Assembly (NCBI GenBank): GCA_018394295.1
Contig: CP074573.1
Span: 434,001 to 498,000, forward strand
Origin: Mycoplasmatota bacterium
GTDB taxonomy: Bacteria > Bacillota_I > Bacilli_A > Haloplasmatales > Haloplasmataceae
Length of the DNA stretch: 64,000 nt
Reading direction: 5' to 3'
Under the pieces are notes generated by a model. The model saw only the letters and a list, made by a program, of their open reading frames with translations. It did no database searches and had not been told where the DNA came from. How positions within the stretch are numbered: the first letter of the stretch is position 1; every line of letters starts with the position of its first letter. Both the position numbers and the translations under genes were made by a program. This document shows positions 1 through 9,441 of the stretch, in pieces.

Positions 1-522
1 AAAAAGGGAAAATTAAATATCCCTGATTTCATGGAAGTTATCTTTATTATCATGTGTATATGTCATTTTGTATTAGGAGAAATAGGAAGTTTCTATATTA
101 AATTTTCTTGGTGGGATTCAATGCTTCATACTCTTTCAGGGTCAATGATTGCTATTTTGGGATTTTCGATAGTAAACTCAGTTAATCAAGAAAAAAATAA
201 TATGATTGTTTTTCCTATTTTTGTTGCTATCTTTGCTGTATGTTTTTCAGTTACAATTGGCGTTTTATGGGAAGTTGTAGAGTTTACAATTGACCATTTG
301 ACTGGTTCTAATATGCAGCGGTATATGAATTCTACAACACTTGTACCATTTGAAGGAAGAATAGCTTTACTTGATACAATGAAAGATTTAATGCTAGATA
401 CAATTGGAGCTTGTGTCATTTCTATTATTGGTTATCTCAGCATGAAAAAAGATAAACATGCATTTCAAAGATGGACGATAAAAAGAGATCAAATTATTGA
501 TGAAATGAATAAAGCTAGTTAA
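1..522 (+). CDS. Partial membrane protein, YjdF/DUF2238-like (5' end outside window)
   Basis: The reading frame is open from base 1 with no stop before the first ATG at 31, so the gene very probably begins upstream of the window. The visible part has three or four hydrophobic segments. It carries the family-like pattern of a WWDSMLHTLSG segment followed by LWEVVEFTIDHL, the conserved His/Trp/Glu/Asp residues I associate with the YjdF (DUF2238) membrane family, whose function is unknown. It ends with a charged cytoplasmic tail. A strong terminator follows at once, so it is the last gene of its transcript. The family assignment is from memory of the motif and is moderate. Confidence 0.6.
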   Translation, partial: KKGKLNIPDFMEVIFIIMCICHFVLGEIGSFYIKFSWWDSMLHTLSGSMIAILGFSIVNSVNQEKNNMIVFPIFVAIFAVCFSVTIGVLWEVVEFTIDHLTGSNMQRYMNSTTLVPFEGRIALLDTMKDLMLDTIGACVISIIGYLSMKKDKHAFQRWTIKRDQIIDEMNKAS

Positions 523-534
523 TTAAAAATAAAT

Positions 535-586
535 GTACTTTTAGAATAAGCATCGAAAAATGTTTAAAACTAAAAGTACTTTTTTA
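535..586 (+). terminator. Intrinsic terminator after the YjdF-like gene
   Basis: A 10-bp stem (GTACTTTTAG at 535-544 pairing with 570-579) with a 25-nt loop is followed by a run of six T. It lies 13 bases after the stop codon. Confidence 0.7.
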
Positions 587-612
587 TAATATAAATAAGA
601 TTTGATTCCTCT

Positions 613-641
613 TTGTCAAAATCTTAGGGATGTAGTATAAT
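613..641 (+). promoter_or_regulatory. glpK promoter (TTGTCA-17-TATAAT)
   Basis: The -35 box TTGTCA (613-618) and the -10 box TATAAT (636-641) are 17 bases apart, close to the sigma-A consensus. Transcription would start about 20 bases before the glpK ATG, leaving no room for a leader terminator here, unlike the downstream glp genes. Confidence 0.75.
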
Positions 642-645
642 ATAA

Positions 646-2157
<1,512 letters not shown>

Positions 2158-2181
2158 AATATAATATAAGGAGTTAATGAG

Positions 2182-2739
2182 ATGGTTAAACAAACCATAA
2201 TACCAGTGTTAAAAAGCATCAAAGATTGTGAGCGGGCAGGAGAGTATACGGATGAGTTTGTTATTGTAATGGATGTACATCTATCTCAGTTAGGTCATTG
2301 TTGCCAACTAGTTAAGCAAAATGGGAAGAAGGTTATTATCCATTTAGATCTCATTAAGGGACTTAAAAGTGATGGTTATGCTGTTGAATTTCTTATCAAT
2401 GACTTAAATGTTGATGGTGTCATTTCTGTTAAAAGCTCTGTAATCGACAAAGTAAAAAAACTTGGGAAAATAGCCATTCAACGAATTTTTATTATCGATA
2501 CCCAATCTTACAAAAAAAGTATTGGTTTAATAAATAGTTCTAAACCAGATTATATTGAAATGTTACCAGGGTGTTTGTTTAAGATGATTAGAAGAGTAAA
2601 AGAGGATTTAGGGGTAAATGTGATTGCTGGTGGATTAATTGAAACAGAAGACGAATATGAAGAAGCCATTAAAAGTGGTGCAACTTCAATCACTACTTCT
2701 AAGAAGCTTTTATTAAAAAAGTGTAAAAATAGAAAATAA
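2182..2739 (+). CDS. glpP: Glycerol-responsive antiterminator GlpP
   Basis: Cytoplasmic RNA-binding regulator of the GlpP family (185 residues, normal length). In Bacillus it binds glycerol-3-phosphate and lets RNA polymerase pass a leader terminator before glp genes. The sequence has the TIM-barrel-like family pattern, including VIMDVHLSQLGH-type, FIIDTQSYKKS and VIAGGLIETEDEY segments. An AGGAG site precedes the ATG. It is probably cotranscribed with glpK. A strong hairpin terminator lies in the 136-base gap to the dehydrogenase genes downstream, which fits a direct GlpP target. Confidence 0.93.
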   Translation: MVKQTIIPVLKSIKDCERAGEYTDEFVIVMDVHLSQLGHCCQLVKQNGKKVIIHLDLIKGLKSDGYAVEFLINDLNVDGVISVKSSVIDKVKKLGKIAIQRIFIIDTQSYKKSIGLINSSKPDYIEMLPGCLFKMIRRVKEDLGVNVIAGGLIETEDEYEEAIKSGATSITTSKKLLLKKCKNRK

Positions 2740-2762
2740 GCATTTTCTTTTGTAGATGCATA

Positions 2763-2771
2763 TGATATAAT
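2763..2771 (+). promoter_or_regulatory. Extended -10 promoter of the glycerol-3-phosphate dehydrogenase operon
   Basis: TGATATAAT is a perfect extended -10 (TGnTATAAT) located 24 bases after the glpP stop. No good -35 box is seen 17 bases upstream. It would give a leader of about 95 bases containing the terminator at 2814-2859. Confidence 0.6.
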
Positions 2772-2813
2772 ATAAATACAAAGTTAATAAAAAGGCGAGA
2801 GAATTTTAGAGAA

Positions 2814-2859
2814 GAGCCAAAAAAGATCTGTAATAGGTCTTTTTTGGCTCTTTTTTCTT
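2814..2859 (+). terminator. Leader terminator, likely GlpP antitermination target
   Basis: A 15-bp stem (2814-2828 with 2836-2850, one G-U pair) and a 7-base loop are followed by TTTTTTCTT. The structure lies between the promoter and the start codon at 2876, so it would stop transcription unless overridden. The location just after glpP and before glycerol-3-phosphate dehydrogenase genes matches the known GlpP mechanism. The antiterminator pairing itself was not resolved. Confidence 0.8.
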
Positions 2860-2875
2860 AGAAAGGAAGATTAAT

Positions 2876-4327
2876 ATGTATGATGTGACGATTATAGGAT
2901 CAGGAATAACAGGGTCATTTATTGCCCATAACTTAGCTAAATATCAGCTAAAAGTATTAGTTTTAGAAAAAGATGTTGAAGTAGGAGATGGGGTAACAAA
3001 AGCAAACAGTGCGATTATCCATTCAGGTTATGATCCAAAACCAGGTACTTTAAAAGCAAAATTAAATGTCTTAGGAAATAAAATGTATGAACAAGTCACA
3101 AAGGAATTAAATGTAGATTATAAAAGAATCGGCTCTTATACTTTAGCATTTAATGAATTAGAAGAAAAAGAGCTAAGAAAATTATATCAACATGGAATTG
3201 AAAATGGTGTAGAAACTTATTTAGTTGAAAAAGAAGAAATCTTGAAAAAAGAACCAAATATTAAAGATACGGTTCGTTTAGGGCTTTATGCACCAACAAC
3301 AGGTATTTTAGCACCTTGGGATATGATTTATGCATTATTAGATAATGCGTTATATAATGGTGTTGAAATAAAGACAAGTAATGAAGTACTTAACATCGAT
3401 AAGAAAGAAGATCATTTTGTAGTTAAAACTAATCAATCAACCTATAAGACACGTTATGTGATTAATGCTGCTGGATTATATGCTGAACATATTACACGAA
3501 TGGTTACAGATAATCCTGGATTTAAAATGAATTTTACTAGAGGAGAATATTATGTATTAGATAGAGGATATGATGATTATGTGCATCATGTTATTTATCC
3601 GACGCCAACCGCTAAAGGAAAAGGGGTCTTAATTGTTCCTACGATTCATGGAAATGTGTTGTTAGGACCTACTAGCGAAAGAATTGAGGATGCTGATAGT
3701 ACAGAAGTTACAAAAGTAGGACTAGAATTTGTTAAAAATCATGTCAATCAAATGATTAATAATACCCCATACAAAGGAATTATTAGAACATTCTCTGGTA
3801 TAAGACCTAAAACAGATCGATTAGATTTTATTATCGAAGAATTAAATGATACACCTCAGTTTATTCAAGTCGCAGGAATTGAATCTCCAGGTCTAGCATC
3901 TGCCCCAGCAATTGCGAAAATGGTAGAAGAGATGATTTTAAATAAAGAATCATTAGAAACAAAACATGATTATAAAATTTATCCACAAAAACAAGTGAAA
4001 ATAAATGAAAAACCAATTGATGAAATCAATCGCTTAATTAAACAAAATCCTAAATACGGGACAATTATCTGTCGATGTGAATCTATTACAGAAGGTGAAA
4101 TCATCGATGCAATTCATAGTCCATTAGGGATAAGAACAATCGATGGCATTAAAAGAAGAGTAAGACCAGGGTCAGGACGTTGTCAAGGTGGATTTTGTCA
4201 ACCTTTAATTCTAGAGATTTTAGCAAGAGAACTTAAGGTTAGTAAAACAGATATATTACTTGATAAAGAAGGTTCAAATATTTTAACCGAAGAAACGAAA
4301 ATCAATGGAGGTGATGGAAATGAATAA
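2876..4327 (+). CDS. FAD-dependent glycerol-3-phosphate dehydrogenase, GlpA-like, with [2Fe-2S] domain
   Basis: Predicted to oxidise glycerol-3-phosphate to dihydroxyacetone phosphate. The N-terminal DAO-type FAD domain carries GSGITGS near residue 8 and a long substrate domain. The C-terminal part (about residues 395-450) is a BFD-like iron-sulfur domain with ICRCE and GRCQGGFC, supplying four cysteines. At 483 residues it matches the short GlpA/GlpO-like proteins of anaerobic Firmicutes. An AAAGGAAG site precedes the ATG. It overlaps the next gene by 8 bases and forms a three-gene operon resembling a GlpABC-like complex. Confidence 0.88.
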   Translation: MYDVTIIGSGITGSFIAHNLAKYQLKVLVLEKDVEVGDGVTKANSAIIHSGYDPKPGTLKAKLNVLGNKMYEQVTKELNVDYKRIGSYTLAFNELEEKELRKLYQHGIENGVETYLVEKEEILKKEPNIKDTVRLGLYAPTTGILAPWDMIYALLDNALYNGVEIKTSNEVLNIDKKEDHFVVKTNQSTYKTRYVINAAGLYAEHITRMVTDNPGFKMNFTRGEYYVLDRGYDDYVHHVIYPTPTAKGKGVLIVPTIHGNVLLGPTSERIEDADSTEVTKVGLEFVKNHVNQMINNTPYKGIIRTFSGIRPKTDRLDFIIEELNDTPQFIQVAGIESPGLASAPAIAKMVEEMILNKESLETKHDYKIYPQKQVKINEKPIDEINRLIKQNPKYGTIICRCESITEGEIIDAIHSPLGIRTIDGIKRRVRPGSGRCQGGFCQPLILEILARELKVSKTDILLDKEGSNILTEETKINGGDGNE

Positions 4328-5576
4328 ACAATACGATGTATGTGTCATTGGTGGTGGAGCTGCTGGGATGTCTAGTGCACTTGGTGCAGTAAAAAATGGT
4401 GCCAAAAAAGTGCTATTAGTCGAAAGAGATATTGAATTAGGAGGAATCCTACAACAATGTATTCATAATGGTTTTGGTTTACATCATTTTCATGAAGAAT
4501 TAACAGGTCCAGCTTATGCTGAAAGATTAAAAACTGAACTATTAGAGACAAATGTTGAAATAAAATTAGAAACAACTGTTTTAGAAATCACAAAAGATAA
4601 AACCGTACATTTAATGAATAAAGTAGATGGTTACCAAATAATCGAAGCAAAATCAATTGTTGTTGCGATTGGATGTCGTGAGCGTACAAGACATCAAATT
4701 GGAATTCCAGGAAAAAGATTTAATGGAATTATGACTGCTGGATTAGCCCAACGTTATTTGAATATTGATGGTTACTTAGTTGGAAAGAATGTATTTATCT
4801 TAGGTTCAGGTGATATTGGTTTAATTATGGCTAGACGTATGAGACTTGAAGGAGCGAATGTCTTAGGAGTTGCTGAACTGATGCCTTATTCAAATGGGTT
4901 AAATCGTAATATCGTTCAATGTTTGCATGATTACAATATCCCACTATACTTAAGTCATACAGTGACAGGCGTTAGCGGGAAAGATAGATTAGAAAAAGTA
5001 ACGATATCAGAAGTGGATGAGAATTTCCAAGTTAAAGAAGGAACAAGTAAAACCTTTGAAGTAGATACCTTATTATTATCGGTTGGATTAATTCCTGAAA
5101 ATAAATTATTAACAGATATTCAAGTTGAAGTAAACCCAATCACAAACGGTGCTTATGTAGATGATCAATTTCAAACGAATATCCCAGGAATCTTTGCCTG
5201 TGGAAACTCTTTACACGTTCATGATTTAGTAGATTTCGTCGCAGAAGAAAGTTTTGAAAGCGGAAAAAATGCAGCGAAATATGCCTTAAATCAAGAGAAT
5301 AATCATATAAGTATTCCTGTAAAACCAGCAAGTAACGTTCGTTATGTTATTCCAAATAAAATTAAGATAAGTGATGATGAAGTAACATTTAAGTTTAGAG
5401 TAACAAAACCAATGAATAAAGGATTAATCATTGTAAAACAAGGAGATTCAGTTATAAAGGAAATTAAAAAAAGTCATCTCCTACCAGCTGAAATGGAAAG
5501 TGTCAAATTAAATAAATCATTATTTAAGCCTAATAGTCAAGATGAAATCTTTGTTGAAGTGAAAGGGGTTGAGTAA
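4320..5576 (+). CDS. Pyridine nucleotide-disulfide-type FAD oxidoreductase of the glp operon
   Basis: A 418-residue flavoprotein with an N-terminal VIGGGAAGM dinucleotide site, a second nucleotide-binding segment (FILGSGDIGLIMARR) and a C-terminal IPGIFACGNSLHVHDLVD motif. Such proteins stand next to GlpA-like dehydrogenases and probably pass electrons onward. The start at 4320 is chosen because GGAGGTGAT lies at 4307-4315; an upstream in-frame ATG at 4305 precedes that site. The start overlaps the preceding stop by 8 bases, implying translational coupling. The product after about residue 330 is a small C-terminal beta domain. Confidence 0.87.
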   Translation: MNKQYDVCVIGGGAAGMSSALGAVKNGAKKVLLVERDIELGGILQQCIHNGFGLHHFHEELTGPAYAERLKTELLETNVEIKLETTVLEITKDKTVHLMNKVDGYQIIEAKSIVVAIGCRERTRHQIGIPGKRFNGIMTAGLAQRYLNIDGYLVGKNVFILGSGDIGLIMARRMRLEGANVLGVAELMPYSNGLNRNIVQCLHDYNIPLYLSHTVTGVSGKDRLEKVTISEVDENFQVKEGTSKTFEVDTLLLSVGLIPENKLLTDIQVEVNPITNGAYVDDQFQTNIPGIFACGNSLHVHDLVDFVAEESFESGKNAAKYALNQENNHISIPVKPASNVRYVIPNKIKISDDEVTFKFRVTKPMNKGLIIVKQGDSVIKEIKKSHLLPAEMESVKLNKSLFKPNSQDEIFVEVKGVE

Positions 5577-5577
5577 T

Positions 5578-5940
5578 ATGTTTAAAAAAGAAATGATTTG
5601 TATCGTATGTCCTAGAGGGTGTAAACTAACGGTTACTAAAGAGAATGAAGAATATCAAGTGAATGGAAATTTCTGTAAACGTGGTATTAAGTATGGAATT
5701 AGTGAGATAGTTAATCCTGTAAGACAAGTCACCTCAACTGTAAAAATAGATGGAGCAACACATAGAAGATTACCTGTTATTACAGATAGAGAAATACCAA
5801 AAGATTTAATATTTAAAGTAATGAATGAAATTAATCAAGTATCTATACAAGCACCAGTTAAATGTGGTGAGATAATTATTAAAAATGTTTTAAATACAGA
5901 TGCAAATATTATCGCATCAAGAAGTATGGAAGAACTATAA
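5578..5940 (+). CDS. DUF1667 small cysteine-motif protein of the glp operon
   Basis: A 120-residue protein with CIVCPRGC near the N-terminus, a further Cys in NFCKRG and one in VKCGEI. DUF1667 proteins regularly accompany this GlpA-like/flavoprotein pair and are thought to act as a small redox or metal-binding subunit; no reaction is proven. The ATG at 5578 is one base after the previous stop and has AAAGGGG 9 bases upstream; an in-frame TTG at 5569 sits within or right after that site and is less likely. Confidence 0.85.
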   Translation: MFKKEMICIVCPRGCKLTVTKENEEYQVNGNFCKRGIKYGISEIVNPVRQVTSTVKIDGATHRRLPVITDREIPKDLIFKVMNEINQVSIQAPVKCGEIIIKNVLNTDANIIASRSMEEL

Positions 5941-5952
5941 AACTATTAGAGG

Positions 5953-5984
5953 GTGAATTGAGGTTACTCAACTCACTCTTTTAT
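5953..5984 (+). terminator. Terminator of the glp operon
   Basis: A 10-bp stem with one mismatch (GTGAATTGAG at 5953-5962 with 5967-5976), a GTTA loop and then TCTTTTAT, 12 bases after the DUF1667 stop. Confidence 0.65.
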
Positions 5985-6020
5985 ATATTTATAATTTATT
6001 TAATTTCTAGCTCCATAATA

Positions 6021-6029
6021 TGGTATAAT
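6021..6029 (+). promoter_or_regulatory. Extended -10 promoter of the rhomboid gene
   Basis: TGGTATAAT matches the extended -10 form TGnTATAAT. It lies about 50 bases before the start codon at 6080. No clear -35 box is present. Confidence 0.5.
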
Positions 6030-6079
6030 AATGTAATTAAGTATAAAATAAATATATATGAATCTAATTGGAGGTAAAA

Positions 6080-6706
6080 ATGTCTATTTTCTTACACTAT
6101 GGTGATATAAAAACAATCATAAAAAGATGTCCTGTGACAAGTTTATTAATATTAGTAAATTCGTTCTTTTTATTAATAACTATTATATCTGGTGGTATAG
6201 TAGAAGGTTTTAAATTTGGAAATCTAGTTCGTTTAGGAGGACTTGTTCCATCTTATGTATTTGCTGGTGAATATTATCGGTTATTTATTACTATGTTTTT
6301 ACATGGTTCTGTTATTCATTATCTTTTTAATACATTTTTTGGTCTATTAATATTAGGAGCTGGTTTAGAAAAACTTATTGGTTCAATTAAATTTCTGATT
6401 ATTTACCTATTCTCTGGATTAGTTTCAAGTTTATTTGTCTTAGTTTTCTCATATTCGGAAGATTTAACAATTGGAGCCTCAGGTGCAGTTTTTGGAGTAC
6501 TTGGTGCATTTCTATTTATAATTTTATTTAAGAAAAATTTATTATCGTTTTCTGATAGAACTTATATTAGGAATTTACTGATTGTTAATCTAATTTTTAC
6601 TTTCGTTACTCCATTTATTAGTAAATCAGGTCATTTAGGTGGCTTAATCACTGGATTTATACTTGGCTTTGTATTACTCATTAATAAAAATAATTATTAT
6701 TATTAA
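6080..6706 (+). CDS. Rhomboid-family intramembrane serine protease
   Basis: A 208-residue polytopic membrane protein with six or more hydrophobic segments. The rhomboid marks are visible: MFLHGSVIHYLFNT, catalytic serine in GASGAVFG and catalytic histidine in GHLGGLITG. These enzymes cut transmembrane substrates inside the bilayer. GGAGG at 6070-6074 sets the start at the ATG 6080; an in-frame TTG at 6068 overlaps that site. It is monocistronic, with its own extended -10. Substrate is unknown. Confidence 0.9.
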   Translation: MSIFLHYGDIKTIIKRCPVTSLLILVNSFFLLITIISGGIVEGFKFGNLVRLGGLVPSYVFAGEYYRLFITMFLHGSVIHYLFNTFFGLLILGAGLEKLIGSIKFLIIYLFSGLVSSLFVLVFSYSEDLTIGASGAVFGVLGAFLFIILFKKNLLSFSDRTYIRNLLIVNLIFTFVTPFISKSGHLGGLITGFILGFVLLINKNNYYY

Positions 6707-6740
6707 AAGTCGATCGTTTTGATAGAGGATGTTTCAATTA

Positions 6741-6768
6741 TTGACAAAATTTACCAAAATGTTAGAAT
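6741..6768 (+). promoter_or_regulatory. Promoter TTGACA-16-TAGAAT before the RDD gene
   Basis: A perfect -35 (TTGACA, 6741-6746) and TAGAAT (6763-6768) with a 16-base spacer lie 23 bases upstream of the RDD gene start. Confidence 0.6.
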
Positions 6769-6791
6769 ATAATTAAGAGGGAGGGGATTTG

Positions 6792-7301
6792 ATGATAGAC
6801 AAAGAAAAAGAAAGGCTTATTTCTGATATGACTGCAAATGGTAGTAGAAGAGTTGTTTCTCGAATTATTGATTTTATTTTTCAATTAATTTTAATGTCAC
6901 CAATTTTCATATGGTTACTTTTAACTGGTAAGGAGATAACTCAGTTATTAAATTATATATGCATAGGAATTATCATTTTTGCTGAATTCATTATTCCAGT
7001 TCTAACCAAAGGAAAATCTGTGGGGAAATTTGTCTGCAGATTAAGAATAATATCTATTAGTGGATATGATGCAAGTGTTAAACAATTATTTGTTAGAAGT
7101 TTGTTTTATATTATATTAATTATTGTTGATATTTTTGCTTTTGGTATCTTTAAGTTCACTGTTAATTTAATGCTGTCAATTGTATTTATCTTTTCTATTG
7201 CTTCAATATTTTTAGATATTTATAACCGTACTGCTTGGGACAAGCTTGCTGGGGTTTATGTAGTTTTAGATCATGATTATAGAAGAATTGATATCTATTA
7301 A
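6792..7301 (+). CDS. RDD-family membrane protein
   Basis: About 169 residues with three or four membrane segments. The RDD pattern is recognisable: RRVVSRIIDFIFQ at the N-terminus, the small-residue KGKSVGKFVCRLRI loop and a final RTAWDKLAGVYVV segment. The function of RDD proteins is mostly unknown; some affect ion transport. The ATG at 6792 follows GGGAGGGG with 5-6 bases; an in-frame TTG at 6789 is less likely. Probably in one transcript with the next small gene, 30 bases away. Confidence 0.78.
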   Translation: MIDKEKERLISDMTANGSRRVVSRIIDFIFQLILMSPIFIWLLLTGKEITQLLNYICIGIIIFAEFIIPVLTKGKSVGKFVCRLRIISISGYDASVKQLFVRSLFYIILIIVDIFAFGIFKFTVNLMLSIVFIFSIASIFLDIYNRTAWDKLAGVYVVLDHDYRRIDIY

Positions 7302-7331
7302 TAATTATTAAATAAGTATATGGAGGAGAGT

Positions 7332-7760
7332 ATGGATCATATTGTTTATTTAGATGCTAAGGCTAAAGAACTAGAAAATTTATTAAATCATAAAAAATCA
7401 ATGGTTATTAGAGGTGCAGCAGGAAGAAAGTTACCTTATGGAAGAGTCCGTGAGGGAGATGTTTTATATTTCATCAATAATAATGCTGAGGGCTATATAA
7501 GGGCGAAAGGAACCGTTAAATATGTCTTTCATTCAGAAAAAATGGATAAGGAAACATCCATTAAATTAATAGAAGATAACCAAGATAAACTTCTTTTGTC
7601 AGATAAACAGTATAAAAGATGGGCTGGGAAGAGATATATTGTCTTAATTGATGTTGATAATATTTGTGAAGTTGAACCGTTCAAAATCAATAAAACGAAT
7701 TATAGTAATATGGATGATTGGTTACTTGTTGAAGATATTAATACTTTGAAAATAAACTAA
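7332..7760 (+). CDS. Small PUA-like (ASCH/EVE-type) domain protein, function unknown
   Basis: A soluble 142-residue protein. Residues about 15-75 (MVIRGAAGRKLPYGRVREG followed by DVLYFINNN and GYIRAKGTVKYVF) look like the compact beta-barrel of PUA/ASCH/EVE-like folds that bind RNA or modified bases; this is a fold guess, not a family match. The start is the ATG at 7332, which follows GGAGGAGAG; an in-frame ATG at 7320 lies before this site. It lies downstream of the RDD gene. Confidence 0.6.
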   Translation: MDHIVYLDAKAKELENLLNHKKSMVIRGAAGRKLPYGRVREGDVLYFINNNAEGYIRAKGTVKYVFHSEKMDKETSIKLIEDNQDKLLLSDKQYKRWAGKRYIVLIDVDNICEVEPFKINKTNYSNMDDWLLVEDINTLKIN

Positions 7761-7784
7761 GTTCTAAAAAATAACAAAATATAG

Positions 7785-7813
7785 TTGACAAATCGTATAA
7801 AAGGTAATATATT
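7785..7813 (+). promoter_or_regulatory. Promoter TTGACA-17-TATATT of the membrane protein/MarR operon
   Basis: A perfect -35 at 7785-7790 and TATATT at 7808-7813 with 17 bases between. The -10 lies inside the first of two palindromic operators. Confidence 0.75.
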
Positions 7814-7838
7814 ACATAAGTAGGTAATATATTACCTA
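7803..7838 (+). promoter_or_regulatory. Two 14-bp palindromic operators, likely bound by the MarR regulator
   Basis: GGTAATATATTACA (7803-7816) and GGTAATATATTACC (7823-7836) are two copies of one palindrome exactly 20 bases apart, i.e. on nearly the same helix face. The second extends to the perfect 18-bp palindrome TAGGTAATATATTACCTA (7821-7838). The first covers the -10 box. A dimeric winged-helix regulator bound here would block transcription; the MarR gene at the end of the operon is the obvious candidate for autoregulation. Confidence 0.75.
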
Positions 7839-7859
7839 AATTTATTTTGGGAGAGAAAA

Positions 7860-8732
7860 ATGAAATATAAAAAAACAATTAATTTTTTAGTTTTGATGAT
7901 TGCTTTCTTATCAATTATAGCTGCATCAATCGGTTTATTTTCAAATAGTGGAGAGGGTCAATTTGAATTTACCTCTATCTATGGAGAGAAGATCTTGATT
8001 TATGGAAAAGGATTATATCAACATGAAACAGCTAAGTTAGGTCTAATGGCTAGGGGACAGGATGCTGTAACATTATTTATATGTATACCATTATTATTAT
8101 TATCATTATATATAACGAATAAAGGTTCTTTAAAAGGTAAGTTATTATTATCAGGTGTACAGGGTTATTTTTTATACACTTATACACAATTTACACAAAT
8201 TGCTTATAATCCTTTATTTTTAGTGTATATTTTGTTAATGACATTAAGTTTATATGCCTTTATTCTCATTATGTTATCATTTGATATGAATGAACTTAAA
8301 AGAAAATTTGACGGGAACTTTCCAGTTAAAACAAGTGCTATTTATGGAATTATATCTGCTTTGTGTTTATCAATTCTTTGGTTAAGTGACATAATTAATG
8401 CTTTAATTAATCAGGTACCTATAAGTGTATTAGATCATTATTCAGCAAATCCTGTTTATTCAATGGATTTAGGACTTGTTGTTCCAACATTTTTAGTCGC
8501 TGCGTTTTTAACATTAAAAAAGAAACCAATAGGTTATCTAATATCAACGATAATGATCATTAAAGCAATAACCATGTGGACAGCATTAACAGCGATGAAT
8601 GTTGCGATATCTTTTGAAGGAGAGACTCTCGATATCAGTGATTGGATGATGACACCAATATTTACTGTTATATCAATACTTATTTTAATTAAAATATTTA
8701 TAAACATAAAAACAGATGGAGTACAAGAATGA
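7860..8732 (+). CDS. Unrecognised multi-pass membrane protein, MarR-controlled
   Basis: A 290-residue integral membrane protein with about eight hydrophobic helices and short loops; a polar loop after the first helix contains a GEKILIYGKGLYQHE segment. I do not recognise the family. It starts at an ATG after GGGAGAG and its last four bases overlap the MarR gene as ATGA, so the two are translationally coupled. The shared promoter with two operators suggests that it responds to a ligand sensed by MarR, perhaps as a transporter or stress membrane protein; this is inference only. Confidence 0.8.
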   Translation: MKYKKTINFLVLMIAFLSIIAASIGLFSNSGEGQFEFTSIYGEKILIYGKGLYQHETAKLGLMARGQDAVTLFICIPLLLLSLYITNKGSLKGKLLLSGVQGYFLYTYTQFTQIAYNPLFLVYILLMTLSLYAFILIMLSFDMNELKRKFDGNFPVKTSAIYGIISALCLSILWLSDIINALINQVPISVLDHYSANPVYSMDLGLVVPTFLVAAFLTLKKKPIGYLISTIMIIKAITMWTALTAMNVAISFEGETLDISDWMMTPIFTVISILILIKIFINIKTDGVQE

Positions 8733-9178
8733 AATCATTAGATACATTAGGAAAAAAAACCTATATTTTTGGTTATTTATTTTTATTATCAAATAAATTA
8801 CAAGCAGTGATAGACCGTGACTTTAGTAAATATGATTTAACTGCGAAACAGTGGTTTCTTATGATTATTTTAGAAGAGTTTTTTAAAACACCACCTACTT
8901 TAAAAGAAGTTAGTGACTTTATGGGAAGTTCACATCAAAATGTAAAGCAAATAGTAACTAAATTAGTTAATAAAGAATTTATGACAATTGAAAAAGATAA
9001 AGATGATAAAAGAGCTTTAAGATTATCATTAACAGATAAGTGCGACCAATTTTGGGGTGGACGTAAAGAAATTGATTTAGAGTTTTTCGAAAATTTATTT
9101 TCTTCGTTTACAGAAGAAGAAATTGATTTATTTTATAGCTTCATTAATAAGTTGTATGATAAAGTTAAAAGTTTATAA
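8729..9178 (+). CDS. MarR-family transcriptional regulator
   Basis: A 149-residue winged-helix protein. The DNA-binding core is visible in PPTLKEVSDFMGSSHQNVKQIVTKL followed by a wing with EKDKDDKRALRLSLT, typical of MarR dimers. It starts inside the stop of the upstream membrane gene (ATGA). It most probably represses its own operon through the repeated GGTAATATATTACC sites around the promoter. The inducing ligand is unknown. Confidence 0.9.
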   Translation: MKSLDTLGKKTYIFGYLFLLSNKLQAVIDRDFSKYDLTAKQWFLMIILEEFFKTPPTLKEVSDFMGSSHQNVKQIVTKLVNKEFMTIEKDKDDKRALRLSLTDKCDQFWGGRKEIDLEFFENLFSSFTEEEIDLFYSFINKLYDKVKSL

Positions 9179-9387
9179 TAATTATTACGATTATTAGTAT
9201 TTGTTTTGTTAATGATTATGGAATTAATTAAAACTAAATAAAAGATTCATATTTTACTCCTATTTTTTTAACATTTAAATATGGTTATATTGTAACTTAT
9301 GTTTTATTTATAATTTATAATTAAATAATCCAAATATAATATTAATAAAAGATAATTGGAGATAAATAAAAATTAAGTAAGTGGTAA

Positions 9388-9430
9388 AACAAAAAATCTA
9401 TTATCAAAAATGAATAATAGATTTTTTGTT
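9388..9430 (-). terminator. Bidirectional hairpin between MarR and M48 lipoprotein genes
   Basis: A perfect 17-bp stem (AACAAAAAATCTATTAT at 9388-9404 with 9414-9430) and 9-base loop lie 12 bases beyond the stop of the minus-strand M48 gene. A closely related hairpin follows the second M48 gene. The rest of 9179-9441 is AT-rich with no gene seen. Confidence 0.65.
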
Positions 9431-9441
9431 AGTTGTTATAG

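Noticed and set aside
8729-8732. TGA read as tryptophan as in mycoplasmas
   Set aside because: TGA ends several genes at sensible places, including overlaps with next starts, and Trp is TGG throughout.
9179-9441. Small RNA or small gene in the gap after MarR
   Set aside because: Only AT-rich sequence and the terminator hairpin were seen; no ribosome site or promoter pair stood out.
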